Shown here piece after piece: positions 43,732 through 52,706 of a stretch of 64,000 bases of DNA. Below the pieces are notes generated by a model. It saw only the letters and a list, made by a program, of their open reading frames with translations, made no database searches and had not been told where the DNA came from. Where the stretch lies: assembly GCA_964386325.1 (NCBI GenBank), contig CAYLQY010000001.1, positions 124,001 to 188,000 of the forward strand, given 5' to 3'. The translations under genes and the position numbers were made by a program. The stretch is from Anaerorhabdus sp964386325. Its GTDB lineage: Bacteria > Bacillota_I > Bacilli_A > Erysipelotrichales > Erysipelotrichaceae. How positions within the stretch are numbered: position 1 is the first letter of the stretch; every line of letters starts with the position of its first letter.

Positions 43732-44154
43732 TTAGAGTGATATTAACATATAGTCATATATTTTTTGGGCAATCTTACTAGGAATACCTAATTGTTGAGA
43801 GAGTTCTATAATATTAGTATTGGTTAAATCAATATCTCTAGTTAAACATAAGAATGAGAAAACATTTGCTTCATTTTCTATTCTATTTTTATATTTAGAT
43901 AAATAGAATGAATATCTTTCATCAGATTGGAAATGTAGAAGAAAGTGTCCTAATTCATGAAATAAGATGAATTGTTCATATTCTGGCGTTAGATTTGATT
44001 TAATAAGAATAATATTCTCGAATAATGTAGCATCCAGTTTTCTATTATTTAAAATATCACTATAAACGACATTTAAATTATTTTCTTTTAATAGTTCATA
44101 AATATTGGAACAATTGATTGATTGTACAACATTTTTAATCTCTTCAATTTTCAT
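43732..44154 (-). CDS. ImmA/IrrE family metallopeptidase
   Basis: 140 residues. The zinc motif FHELGHFLLH (HExxH, near residues 65-75) with an acidic EANVF downstream is typical of ImmA. In ICEBs1 and related elements ImmA cleaves the repressor on DNA damage. It lies 8 bp downstream of the repressor gene, with which it forms the lysogeny-type switch of the tail locus. Confidence 0.88.
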   Translation of the reverse strand: MKIEEIKNVVQSINCSNIYELLKENNLNVVYSDILNNRKLDATLFENIILIKSNLTPEYEQFILFHELGHFLLHFQSDERYSFYLSKYKNRIENEANVFSFLCLTRDIDLTNTNIIELSQQLGIPSKIAQKIYDYMLISL

Positions 44155-44162
44155 AAAGTCAC

Positions 44163-44636
44163 CTATATTTTATTCTTAATTGTGTAAAGTTCATTTGCTA
44201 ACTCAATTAATTCTTCATCTTCCATTTGATCTGGATCAAAACCTCCCATCGCAAATATTTGAGTAGATGTTAAATATGCATAAGCAGCATCTTTTGTAAG
44301 AAAGTGGGCTGAAGATAACACTCTTTTATACTCATGCTCAAGTGTTCTTGATACAGCAGTTTTGCCATAATCGTCTAAGACTCTGAATTTCTTGATTTGT
44401 TCAACTTCATCAATTGAAAAAGAATCTCCTTTTATTTCAATAAAATCTTGAAATAAATAATTCGCATCAACTTCAAGAAATTTCATCAAATCATAAAGAA
44501 TAGTTTCTTTAGGATGACTAGTGTCACTTTCATAATTCGCAATTGCAGAAGGAGTTACACCAATAAGGGTAGCTAAATGTCCTTGTGTAAAGTTTTTTGC
44601 TTCTCTAGCATCTTTAATTCGTTTGCCAATTCCCAT
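44163..44636 (-). CDS. Phage-type XRE repressor (ImmR/CI-like)
   Basis: 157 residues with an N-terminal Cro/C1 HTH (RIKDAREAKNFTQGHLATLIGVTPSA, landmark halves) and a C-terminal linker/dimer region. The start is 44636 (MGIGKRIKDAR), with AGGTGAT 4-10 bp upstream; the longer frame to 44693 is unlikely. It is divergent from the tail operon across the 31-bp-phased operator sites, and is the obvious repressor of both promoters. Confidence 0.88.
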   Translation of the reverse strand: MGIGKRIKDAREAKNFTQGHLATLIGVTPSAIANYESDTSHPKETILYDLMKFLEVDANYLFQDFIEIKGDSFSIDEVEQIKKFRVLDDYGKTAVSRTLEHEYKRVLSSAHFLTKDAAYAYLTSTQIFAMGGFDPDQMEDEELIELANELYTIKNKI

Positions 44637-44660
44637 AAAATCACCTATTTCTATAATATA

Positions 44661-44689
44661 AAAATAGCATACTAAACTTGAATAGTCAA
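44661..44689 (-). promoter_or_regulatory. Repressor promoter
   Basis: On the minus strand TTGACT (44689-44684) and TATTTT (44666-44661) with a 17-bp spacer. Confidence 0.65.
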
Positions 44690-44774
44690 TCAAATAAGTT
44701 CAAGAAACTTTAATATAATCCCTTGATTAATCATGATACTTGATGTAAATTATAAGTGTATTCAAGATACTTGA
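44669..44774. promoter_or_regulatory. Four operator-like sites at exact 31-bp phase
   Basis: The sequence TCAAGATACTTGA (44762-44774) is a 5+3+5 palindrome. Related sites TCATGATACTTGA (44731), TCAAGAAACTTTA (44700) and a half-site ending AACTTGA (44669-44681) occur at steps of exactly 31 bp. They cover the divergent promoters of the repressor and tail genes. Confidence 0.7.
44723..44751 (+). promoter_or_regulatory. Candidate early promoter of the tail locus
   Basis: TTGATT (44723-44728) and TAAATT (44746-44751), 17 bp apart, overlapping the operator at 44731. Confidence 0.5.
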
Positions 44775-44837
44775 TGAATAAAACTACGAGTGGGATTAAT
44801 GAAAATAGTTGAATGTCTAGAAAGTTGAGGAAAACAA

Positions 44838-45068
44838 ATGACAAAAGATGAAGTAGCGTTTTTAAAGTATGCAAAAGCAGCAGGATTCTGCTATATATCA
44901 AAAGAGGGAAATAGTAATTATGTAAGAATTTATCGTGAAGAGGCACAAACTAATGATGAAGGTATACAAGTTAATGATGTTCATGAACAATTCTGCATTA
45001 CTAAAGGGTTTAAAGATTTAGTTAAATTCAAATCATATTCTATTTGTGATTTGCTAGAACACGAATAG
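44838..45068 (+). CDS. Small hypothetical protein, tail-locus early gene
   Basis: 76 residues, soluble, with GAGG 9 bp upstream. No family recognised. It is the first plus-strand gene after the operators and 8 bp before the regulator gene, so it is probably regulatory or anti-repressor-like, as is common for phage early genes. This is inference from position. Confidence 0.6.
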   Translation: MTKDEVAFLKYAKAAGFCYISKEGNSNYVRIYREEAQTNDEGIQVNDVHEQFCITKGFKDLVKFKSYSICDLLEHE

Positions 45069-45076
45069 AGGTTATT

Positions 45077-45514
45077 ATGCGCGAGAAAGAGTTGGATTTG
45101 AAATTAAAGCTATTTAAGTATCAAGTAAAGTCATTAATAATCTATGAAGAAAAATTAACACTAATTAATGAAGAATTGTCAGGTAATATACATTCGGTGG
45201 TTTATCGAGGAGAAGAAGAATCTAAATATCAAAGAAGTAGAAACGTTTATAAAAATAACTTAATCGAAACACTAGATGAAGAAGCATATTATAGCGAGAA
45301 AAGAGATACTAGTTTATTTGCGGTACGAGAAATCATGAAATATCTACAATGCTTGAATAATGAAGAAATTGATTTATTGGAAAGAATATATTGGCATGAA
45401 CATAGTTATGATCGTATAGCAGAAGTGGTTAATTATGATAAATCGACAATCTCTAGAAAGAAGGAGACAATTCTTTCTAAGATGCAACGCGTTGCTAGAG
45501 AAAAGCTCGTATAA
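45077..45514 (+). CDS. Sigma-region-4-like late regulator (ArpU/RinA-type)
   Basis: 145 residues. The C-terminus (LLERIYWHEHSYDRIAEVVN and YDKSTISRKKETILSKM) is a sigma-70 region 4-type HTH, found in phage late-transcription activators such as ArpU. The N-terminal 90 residues are helical and charged. It probably switches on the tail operon from 45.6 kb. Confidence 0.75.
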   Translation: MREKELDLKLKLFKYQVKSLIIYEEKLTLINEELSGNIHSVVYRGEEESKYQRSRNVYKNNLIETLDEEAYYSEKRDTSLFAVREIMKYLQCLNNEEIDLLERIYWHEHSYDRIAEVVNYDKSTISRKKETILSKMQRVAREKLV

Positions 45515-45515
45515 T

Positions 45516-45622
45516 GGTCTCAGGTCCACAACATGTCCATGTGCACAACATGATGTGGGAAGAAAATATCTACTTCGTTGGTCAGTTGATTAGACCTTAA
45601 ACAGTCATTCGGTGGATACACC
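45516..45622 (+). promoter_or_regulatory. Structured leader of the tail operon
   Basis: CCACAACATG (45526-45535) pairs with CATGATGTGG (45549-45558). GGTCT (45516-45520) can pair with AGACC (45592-45596), and GGTGGATACACC (45611-45622) is a 4-bp hairpin. The region has no gene and lies between the regulator and the first structural gene, where a late promoter and activator site are expected. Confidence 0.5.
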
Positions 45623-45649
45623 TTAAATAATGAAAGAAGGAAGAATTAA

Positions 45650-45973
45650 ATGAAGAAATCGAATTTAATTGTAAAAGGATTCACCGAAGAACAAATCCGA
45701 TATATCTTTGCAGAAAATGGTAAAGATGTTAATGCAGAAAAGTTAAAAACAAAAAAAGTCATTGAGGAATTAGAAGAACTTAAGAAACATGTCAATATGC
45801 ATGCAATAAAAAAAGAAAACGGTGTTGGTGGTGAAAACCTAGATACACAAAAAACAGAAAATATAAATTGCATAGATATTATTGACAGTGAACCTTATAG
45901 TGTTGACTTAAATAAAGAAAATAATACGATTAAAATTCAAATAGTTCTTCCTACTACTGTAAATAGAAAATAG
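45650..45973 (+). CDS. Tail-locus protein with scaffold-like N-terminus
   Basis: 107 residues. The N-terminus GFTEEQIRYIFAENGKDVNA resembles the start of GP20-type phage scaffolding proteins (GLTDEQVxxIMxxxGK), followed by a short coiled coil (residues 28-47). The C-terminal 60 residues are unlike scaffolds. It could be a shortened scaffold left from a head module, or an unrelated regulator. I do not recognise it firmly. Confidence 0.5.
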   Translation: MKKSNLIVKGFTEEQIRYIFAENGKDVNAEKLKTKKVIEELEELKKHVNMHAIKKENGVGGENLDTQKTENINCIDIIDSEPYSVDLNKENNTIKIQIVLPTTVNRK

Positions 45974-45984
45974 GAGAAAAAATT

Positions 45985-46467
45985 ATGGCAACAATTTTAA
46001 GACATCAACGACTTGCATTCTTAGACATCAACGGAAAATACGAGTTATTCGGTAATGGGGTAACTGATTGGACAGTGGCAGGTAATGCAAAAACAGCAGA
46101 AAAACAATATGTACACCAACAAAATGCAGCAGGCGGGTTAAACGGATATGCACCAACAATGGCAATTACTGCTGAAGCATTCTCAGATGATCCAGTAATG
46201 GAATACATTTTAGACATTGCACGTACATGGGATATTGGTGCAAAAGCACATACAAATATCGTTGTAGTGGATACTTGGGAAGGTACTGATGCAGCACGTG
46301 TTGCTGTTATGCAACCAGTTGTTATTTCAATTGATAATCCAGGATCAGGTCCTTCTGGTGAAGCATTAGCAGTTACTGCAACATTAACATACAGTGGAGA
46401 TGCAACAATCGGTACATTTAATATGGCTACTAAAACATTTACTGCTGGTGGTGAAGCAGAAGTATAA
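45985..46467 (+). CDS. Major tail tube protein
   Basis: 160 residues, soluble, beta-rich, ending in a Gly/Thr-rich tail. Features are an N-terminal RHQRLAFLDINGKYELFGNG, a central DPVMEYILDIART helix and a C-terminal sandwich with TATLTYSGDATIGTFN, as in siphovirus tail tube proteins. It has AGGAG 9 bp upstream. Its place before chaperone and tape measure genes supports the call. It would polymerise into the tail tube. Confidence 0.8.
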   Translation: MATILRHQRLAFLDINGKYELFGNGVTDWTVAGNAKTAEKQYVHQQNAAGGLNGYAPTMAITAEAFSDDPVMEYILDIARTWDIGAKAHTNIVVVDTWEGTDAARVAVMQPVVISIDNPGSGPSGEALAVTATLTYSGDATIGTFNMATKTFTAGGEAEV

Positions 46468-46493
46468 ATAATAGAAAATAGGAGGAAATAAGA

Positions 46494-46850
46494 ATGGCAT
46501 TTTATTTTAATAATAAGTTAAGTGTTGATATTGAAAATAAACAATATACGATTGATTTATCAACAAACAAAGTAATTGAAGCAATTGAAAAGATTCGAGA
46601 TGAATCTTTAAAAGTTGCGAAAAATCCAAATAATTCGGAACAAGATATTTTGCAATATGCAGAGACAATGAAAGTTTTTGTAAATGAAGTCATGGGAGAT
46701 GACGCTTCTAAAGAGATAATTGGCAATAATCAATTAACTATTGAAGATTTAGCGGAATTAACTCACTACATTCTTAGTGAAATTGAACAATTTAAGTCTA
46801 AGAAAATGAAAGATTATTCTCAAAAATACACACCTGAAAAATTGAATTAG
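46494..46850 (+). CDS. Tail assembly chaperone (gpG-like)
   Basis: 118 residues, helical, acidic. It lies between the tube gene and Gp15, the standard position of the tape-measure chaperone. The next gene begins 1 bp after its stop codon. No programmed frameshift site joins the two, since the next frame has a stop just before its ATG. Confidence 0.65.
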   Translation: MAFYFNNKLSVDIENKQYTIDLSTNKVIEAIEKIRDESLKVAKNPNNSEQDILQYAETMKVFVNEVMGDDASKEIIGNNQLTIEDLAELTHYILSEIEQFKSKKMKDYSQKYTPEKLN

Positions 46851-46851
46851 A

Positions 46852-47439
46852 ATGCCTTTTAATTTTCTTCTAGATGAATATCCAGATGAAGTGATCGTTG
46901 AGAATGTTGCATATAAGGTGAGAAGCGATTTTAGAGCTATCTTATCTATTATGCAACTTCTTGATGATCCAACTTTTAGTGATGATGAGAAACTCTATAA
47001 TTCATTAACTATATTTTATGAAAGTAAAATGCCAGATAATATAGTAAGTGCTTATACAGAGATGATTGATTTCATGCGAGTTTATAATCAAGATTTATCT
47101 AAAAATAAAAATGATAATAAGATACTTGATTTTGAGATTGATAGCGGAATGATTTATGTTGCTTTTTTACAGCTATATCACATTGATATAAGAATAGAAA
47201 AAATTCATTGGTTTAAGTTTAATTGTTTATTAGAAAACATAAATGATGGAAAGCCGAAACTTATAAATATAATGGAAATACGTGATATGGAGATAGACAA
47301 TGATATGTCACCAAAACAACGCTTGAAATTGAGAAAGCTAAAAAGAGAATATTCATTAGAAAAACAAGAGGATATTAGCAATTCATTTGCGAACTCCTTT
47401 TTTTTAGGTGTGAAAGGAGGAGTAAAAAATGGCAAGTAA
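46852..47439 (+). CDS. Gp15 family tail assembly protein
   Basis: 195 residues. MPFNFLLDEYPDEVIVENVAY and the KVRSDFRAILSIMQLLDDP segment are the Gp15 family pattern known from Listeria phage A118 and similar. It probably works with the preceding chaperone on the tape measure. It overlaps the tape measure gene by 11 bp. Confidence 0.82.
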   Translation: MPFNFLLDEYPDEVIVENVAYKVRSDFRAILSIMQLLDDPTFSDDEKLYNSLTIFYESKMPDNIVSAYTEMIDFMRVYNQDLSKNKNDNKILDFEIDSGMIYVAFLQLYHIDIRIEKIHWFKFNCLLENINDGKPKLINIMEIRDMEIDNDMSPKQRLKLRKLKREYSLEKQEDISNSFANSFFLGVKGGVKNGK

Positions 47440-49468
47440 TATAAAAGAAACATTGGAAGTAAATGTAAAATTGAATCAAAGTAGTTTTAAAGAAATAGAG
47501 GCAATCGCGGCAAATGTTGTCAATTCATTTTCAAATGCGGGGATATCTATTCAAAATAGTATGATAGTTGCCTTAAGTAATGTTAGCAATTCTATGAGTA
47601 TGCTTGGAGATTCCACTCAAGCGAGTAGTGATGATATTATTAATAATGTAAAATTAATTTCATCAAACATAGAAACGTTGGATGTAGCTATCAAAAAAAC
47701 AAGTGAAGGTGAAAGTTTCGGAGGACTACGCTCTGCAGTGAGTGAAACATCTGATACAATTATCCAAAAATTTGATGGTGCTTATGGTGCTATTTCAGAT
47801 GTCATCGCTACAGCAATCAAATTCAAACCATTTGAAGAAGCAATAAAGAAAAATGAAGCTGCAATAACTGCTTTTTCGATTGCAATGAAAAGTGCAAAAG
47901 CAATTGTTGAGATAGTAAATCTATTTAAAAGTGCGAGTAGTGTTGTTACTACTTTAGCATCTGCACAACAAGTAGCAACTGTTTCGACAACTGTTTTAAC
48001 AGGCGCTGTTTCAGCATTGAAGATTATGATGGGTGGTCTTGTTGTAGGTGCTATTGCTGCACTTGTAGTTGGTTTATTCACATTATCGCAAAATGTCAGT
48101 GACAATGTTAAAAACATTAGAGAGCAAAGAGAAGCTATTGACGAAACTACTAAAGCAATGGATGAAATGAATGCAGCTAGTCAAATGGAGTTTAAAGATA
48201 ATAGTGCACCCATTGATTTACAACAAAAGTACCTTGATGGATTGATGGCGAATATTGATGCTGAAGGAAAATTCATTGGTGAAAAAGAAAAGTTAGCTTT
48301 TTGGCTGGATGAGTTAAATAAAAGCTATCCTGATTTGCAATTAAGCTATGATCAGGAAACAGGTCAGATAATGACTCAAAATGGTTTGTTAAGTGAGAAT
48401 ATTGGACTTGTTGAAGACTTAATTAAATCTAAAAGAGCTCAAGCATATTTGGATGCATATCAAGATGATTATGTAGAAAACTTGAAAATGCAAAAAGATA
48501 GTATAGATGAACTTGCGGTAGCACAAGCTGAGTACAATGCTTTAAAAGAAAAAGAAGCTAATGGCGAATTAACAGGTGATGATAAAAAGGCAATGGATGA
48601 GCAAGCGCAAAACATTGAGTTATTAAAGCAAAATATTCAGACGGCAGGTGTTGCAATGGAAGAATATGAGAATATTGCATCCAAAGTAGCAAATAAAGAT
48701 TATGAAGGTGCACTGAATACAATTTATGGCGGAGATATTCAATTATACGACCCTGAAAAAGGTGCAGAGCAACTAGCAATATTACAAGAACAAGCTGCTA
48801 CAGTAAAATCTCAATTAGATGCATTGACACAAGAAGTTGCTGAAGATCCATCCATGGCTAACTCATTAAGTGATAAGATTGAAGCTTTGAATGCACAATA
48901 TGAAGCTTCCAAAGAACAATTAGCATTAGCTCAAGAAAATTTTGATACCCAAATGAAGACAGATCAAGAAATTGCAGCTCCAGAATTAGCAGGAGAATAT
49001 TCAGAAAATTTCAAAAAAGTAGCTACGACAGGCATGCAAACCGCTGGTGAAGAATCTGGAGAAGCATTTGAGACAGCATCGCAAAGTTATATTGATAGTA
49101 TTATTTTTCCAGATAAAAAAGTTAAAGTAGTTGCTGAATATGAAAATTTTGATTTATTGAATAGGTATACTACGAATGCGTATACTCAAGGTAATGCATC
49201 ATTTGATGATTCACAGAATCAAAACGGTGTGATTCAACCATTTAGTACAGGTGCAATGGTTGGTACATCTCGCAAAATAATTGGAAGTTTGCAAAGAAGA
49301 GTAATCTCTACAATAAAAGTAGGTATTCCTCGTCCAAATTTAATTTTAGATAATGCTGGTTCAACTGCAATAACTCAAAATGTTAGCTTCAATCAGCCAA
49401 TTCAAAAACCAAGTGATGTTACTAGAGCGATGCAAAAAGCATCAAGAAATTTAAGGAAGGTGAAGTAA
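47429..49468 (+). CDS. Tail tape measure protein
   Basis: 679 residues. It has an amphipathic start, a hydrophobic membrane-insertion region (about residues 165-215, MMGGLVVGAIAALVVGLFTL), then long coiled coils with Ala/Gln/Glu repeats (residues 220-560), and a basic tail. This is the standard layout of a tape measure. At about 0.15 nm per residue the tail would be near 100 nm. It is short for a siphophage but typical for F-type tailocins. The start has AGGAGG 9 bp upstream. Confidence 0.85.
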   Translation: MASNIKETLEVNVKLNQSSFKEIEAIAANVVNSFSNAGISIQNSMIVALSNVSNSMSMLGDSTQASSDDIINNVKLISSNIETLDVAIKKTSEGESFGGLRSAVSETSDTIIQKFDGAYGAISDVIATAIKFKPFEEAIKKNEAAITAFSIAMKSAKAIVEIVNLFKSASSVVTTLASAQQVATVSTTVLTGAVSALKIMMGGLVVGAIAALVVGLFTLSQNVSDNVKNIREQREAIDETTKAMDEMNAASQMEFKDNSAPIDLQQKYLDGLMANIDAEGKFIGEKEKLAFWLDELNKSYPDLQLSYDQETGQIMTQNGLLSENIGLVEDLIKSKRAQAYLDAYQDDYVENLKMQKDSIDELAVAQAEYNALKEKEANGELTGDDKKAMDEQAQNIELLKQNIQTAGVAMEEYENIASKVANKDYEGALNTIYGGDIQLYDPEKGAEQLAILQEQAATVKSQLDALTQEVAEDPSMANSLSDKIEALNAQYEASKEQLALAQENFDTQMKTDQEIAAPELAGEYSENFKKVATTGMQTAGEESGEAFETASQSYIDSIIFPDKKVKVVAEYENFDLLNRYTTNAYTQGNASFDDSQNQNGVIQPFSTGAMVGTSRKIIGSLQRRVISTIKVGIPRPNLILDNAGSTAITQNVSFNQPIQKPSDVTRAMQKASRNLRKVK

Positions 49469-49472
49469 GTAT

Positions 49473-50363
49473 ATGGATAAAAAATACTTATTGCTCACAC
49501 TTGAAAATGGGCAATCAACAATTAAAATGGGTGTTGGTGAAGTCATTAAAGTAGTACGTGTTGATGGCTTTGAATCGCCAGACTATGTATTACATACAAC
49601 ATCTATTGCCACAGCAGATGGAACTAAAATAACCGGTAAGAAAGTTGAAGAGAGAACAATTGATATTACCTTTGCGATTGATGATATCAACAATACAGAA
49701 GTATATAGAAAACAATTGCAAAAGTTCTTTAATCCAAAAAATACAATCAAGCTAAAAATGAACTGGTGCTACAGTCAAGCTCAAATAGAGTGTGAAGTGG
49801 AACAATTTAGCTGGACAAGTATCGAATCGATGTGGAATTACCTAGAAGGCAATGTTACATTGAAATGTCCTTTTCCGTATTGGAGTGATTTAGATAACTT
49901 TGGAAAAAATATTGCAGCTATAACACCGATGTTTACATTTCCATTAGGTATGATTAGTTTTAATGAAAGTAAAGGAAAGCACGTTGCATACCAAACTATG
50001 GGTTATAATAGTTTGTCTAAAGAAGTCCTATTGAACAATAAAGGAGATGTTCCTACTGGTGTTGAAATTCATTTTATTGCGAAACGAGGTAATGTTAAAA
50101 ATCCGAAAATAACTTTATTGAGTACTGGTGAATTTATTGAGGTAATTCAAGACATGCAGAAGAACGATGTGATTGTCATTAACACAAATGTTGGGTATAA
50201 AGGGATTACTAAAAATGGTATTAATATTTTCAAAGAAAAGAATAAACTTTCATCATTCTTCCAACTAACAATTGGCGACAATAAAATTGCATATGATGCA
50301 CTAGAAAACTATACTAATTTAGATGTTCGTGTTTACTATACGCCAAAGTATTTAGGAGTTTAG
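49473..50363 (+). CDS. Distal tail protein (Dit)
   Basis: 296 residues. It follows the tape measure by 4 bp. The N-terminal domain (VRVDGFESPDYVLHTTSIATADGTKITG) has the Dit barrel pattern, followed by WSIES-type FSWTSIESMWNYLEGNVTLKCPFPYW that fits the Dit family motif. It forms the hub between the tube and the tip. Confidence 0.82.
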   Translation: MDKKYLLLTLENGQSTIKMGVGEVIKVVRVDGFESPDYVLHTTSIATADGTKITGKKVEERTIDITFAIDDINNTEVYRKQLQKFFNPKNTIKLKMNWCYSQAQIECEVEQFSWTSIESMWNYLEGNVTLKCPFPYWSDLDNFGKNIAAITPMFTFPLGMISFNESKGKHVAYQTMGYNSLSKEVLLNNKGDVPTGVEIHFIAKRGNVKNPKITLLSTGEFIEVIQDMQKNDVIVINTNVGYKGITKNGINIFKEKNKLSSFFQLTIGDNKIAYDALENYTNLDVRVYYTPKYLGV

Positions 50364-50364
50364 T

Positions 50365-51402
50365 ATGGAATTATTGATATTAGATAGAGAGTTTGGTGAA
50401 ATCGCAACAGTTGAAATATTCAGTTCACTTCAGTGGAACAGAAAATATTATGATTATGGTGACTTTGAACTTGAAACAAATATTGAATTCTTTAATCTAT
50501 TTAAGGAAGGCACATATTTATTTAGACAAGGATATGAGTTGGGAATTATTGAGGAAATCTCATACAATCGCTCAGATAATAATGAATATAGCCTAAAAGT
50601 AAGTGGAAGATTTATTACATCTATACTTGAGGATAGAGTTATTACTGGTGAGAAAAAGTTAACAGGAAAACACGAGGATATAGCTTTCCAACTTATTCAA
50701 GAGAATTTTATTCAACCAAGTGATAGTGCTAGAAAAATTAATGGGTTAATATTATCAAATAAAGTTGGACTAGGTGATGACACAACATTAGAAATTAAGA
50801 ATTCAACTATTGGGAAAAAGTTAAATGATTTCTTGGAAGAAAAACAATTATCACAAATTATTCATTATGATTACTTAACAAATAGCCTTACTTATTCAGT
50901 TTGGCGAGGCTTAGATAGAACTGAAGAACAGTCAGATAATACATGGGCTGTTTTTTCTGATGATTATGACAACATTACGGATATTGAATACTCTATGGAT
51001 GTAAGTGATTATTCTAATTTTGCATATATTGTAGGTAAAGACAATCTAACAGTAAATGTAAATTGTATTCAAAACAATGAACGTCGTCGAGAAATGGTTG
51101 TAACATCATCTGATAGTGATCAAACGGTATTAAAAGATAAAGGTAAACAAGAATTAGACAAAAATAAAACAATTGAAGTCATCAATTGTTCAATTCTCAA
51201 TAATGATAATTTACTATATAAAAGAGATTATGATTTAGGAGACATTTGCACAATTAAGGTAAGAAGCATCGATAAGATAGTAACAATGCGAATTACAGAA
51301 ATACAGGAAGTTTTTGAAGATGGTGAAATTAAAATTCTTCCGAAATTTGGTGATGATTACATCACCATTTCAAAATTCATAGAAAGAGAGGCAAGTAGAT
51401 GA
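50365..51402 (+). CDS. Tail-associated protein (Tal/Gp37-like)
   Basis: 345 residues. It matches the siphovirus ReqiPepy6 Gp37-like tail protein pattern: LDREFGEIATVEIFSSLQWNRKYYDYGDFEL at the start and the DLGDICTIKV hub-like region near the end. It is at the standard position after Dit and forms the tail tip. It lacks a C-terminal peptidase or lysin domain, which many Tal proteins have. It overlaps the next gene by 4 bp. Confidence 0.8.
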   Translation: MELLILDREFGEIATVEIFSSLQWNRKYYDYGDFELETNIEFFNLFKEGTYLFRQGYELGIIEEISYNRSDNNEYSLKVSGRFITSILEDRVITGEKKLTGKHEDIAFQLIQENFIQPSDSARKINGLILSNKVGLGDDTTLEIKNSTIGKKLNDFLEEKQLSQIIHYDYLTNSLTYSVWRGLDRTEEQSDNTWAVFSDDYDNITDIEYSMDVSDYSNFAYIVGKDNLTVNVNCIQNNERRREMVVTSSDSDQTVLKDKGKQELDKNKTIEVINCSILNNDNLLYKRDYDLGDICTIKVRSIDKIVTMRITEIQEVFEDGEIKILPKFGDDYITISKFIEREASR

Positions 51403-52181
51403 GAAGTGGATTTTTTAATTCAGATATAATTGGATATAATGATAATGAAATGCCGATTTTTGACAGAGCTGAGGATGCGGAGTTTTTTGCGAAATTCTTC
51501 AAATCATTTTTTACAAATGGTGTTTATCCAAATCCAAGCACAAATTTACAAGTAGTTATCCAAGAAGGAATGAATGTTAAAGTACTTCCTGGGTTATGTT
51601 TAATAGAAGGTTATTTTGGATGGGAGGATACAGAGAGAGTATTGTCTATTCAAGCCAGTGAAAGTTTAGACCGTATAGATCGAGTTGTTTTACGATTAAA
51701 TTTAGCAAATCGTGTTATTGACTTATATGTTAAGAAAGGTATTGCGGCAACAAATCCCATTGCACCTGAAATTACACGTCCTTTACCAAATCAAGGAGGT
51801 GACATTTTTGAATTGGGTATTGCGGATGTATTTGTTGCAAAGAACACAGTTTCAATTACTCAACAAAGAATTACGGATTTGAGGATGAATAATGCACTCT
51901 GTGGCATTGTTGCACAAACTGTTTCGGGAATAGATACAACAACGTTGTTTGCACAATTGCAAGATCAGATAAAACAGAATATCAATTTAATTCAAAGTGC
52001 GTTGGACGATACTTTAGCTGGTGAGTTGCAAAATCAAATTAATTATATTTCGGGGGACGATTTCATCGCGAAAAATGCTGAGAATGCAAAAAAGGTTAAT
52101 TCATATAGCGTTTATGTAATTGAGAAGAATGCGGATACTAGTCTAATTCCAAATAACTCTTTGATTTTTGAGAAGGAATAG
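51399..52181 (+). CDS. Baseplate/receptor-binding protein candidate
   Basis: 260 residues. The N-terminal half resembles baseplate upper proteins (SGFFNSDIIGYNDNEMPIFDRAEDAEFFAKFF, landmark halves; DRIDRVVLRLNLANRVIDLY). The rest is a helical C-terminal part. Such proteins link the tip to the receptor-binding domain. Confidence 0.7.
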   Translation: MRSGFFNSDIIGYNDNEMPIFDRAEDAEFFAKFFKSFFTNGVYPNPSTNLQVVIQEGMNVKVLPGLCLIEGYFGWEDTERVLSIQASESLDRIDRVVLRLNLANRVIDLYVKKGIAATNPIAPEITRPLPNQGGDIFELGIADVFVAKNTVSITQQRITDLRMNNALCGIVAQTVSGIDTTTLFAQLQDQIKQNINLIQSALDDTLAGELQNQINYISGDDFIAKNAENAKKVNSYSVYVIEKNADTSLIPNNSLIFEKE

Positions 52182-52183
52182 TT

Positions 52184-52696
52184 ATGGCAATAAAACATAA
52201 AAATGGAATGAATGCTAAGATATCAACGGTCAAGTTTAAGGATAGTAAATTACTTAGCCTAGGAAAAGTTGTGTATAAAAATAGTTTAGGTATATTAGAA
52301 AATATTTGGAGTAATTGGAAACTGATAGTAAATTCGCCTATTCACCTTGGTGGAAAAAGTGAAAATTTTGGAACGGGTGGAAGCTTTGTAAGTTATACCA
52401 TTCCAAGTAATATTATTCCAAAGAAATTAAGAGTCGATAAATATTTAAGACAACATGTTGCATTATCACAAAAAAATGGAGTATGTAATGTCACAGTTTA
52501 CATATTGTTAGAAAATGGTAGCTACTTAAACCTTGGTATTAATGGTATGGCAGCATGGCAAACAGGTGATAACTATGGGACAGGATATACTGATTTAAGC
52601 GCATATAGTGGTATTAAACGAATCGATTGTTCTGTAGGTGTTAATGGATTTACATACAGTGCAAATGTTTATCTTCAAGAATATTTATCGAAATAG
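52184..52696 (+). CDS. Tail tip/receptor-binding C-terminal protein
   Basis: 170 residues, beta-rich with many Gly/Ser/Asn (GGKSENFGTGGSFVSYT) and no known domain. It lies between the tip gene and the lysin, a usual place for the protein that decides target range. Function is inferred from position. Confidence 0.6.
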   Translation: MAIKHKNGMNAKISTVKFKDSKLLSLGKVVYKNSLGILENIWSNWKLIVNSPIHLGGKSENFGTGGSFVSYTIPSNIIPKKLRVDKYLRQHVALSQKNGVCNVTVYILLENGSYLNLGINGMAAWQTGDNYGTGYTDLSAYSGIKRIDCSVGVNGFTYSANVYLQEYLSK

Positions 52697-52706
52697 GAGA
52701 AGCAAT

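Noticed and set aside
46835..46855. Programmed frameshift joining the tail chaperone and Gp15
   Set aside because: The Gp15 frame has a TGA at 46843 just before its ATG, so the two cannot be fused by a simple slip near the stop codon.
47782..48117. Minus-strand frame inside the tape measure gene
   Set aside because: Antisense shadow created by the Ala/Thr-rich hydrophobic region of the tape measure.
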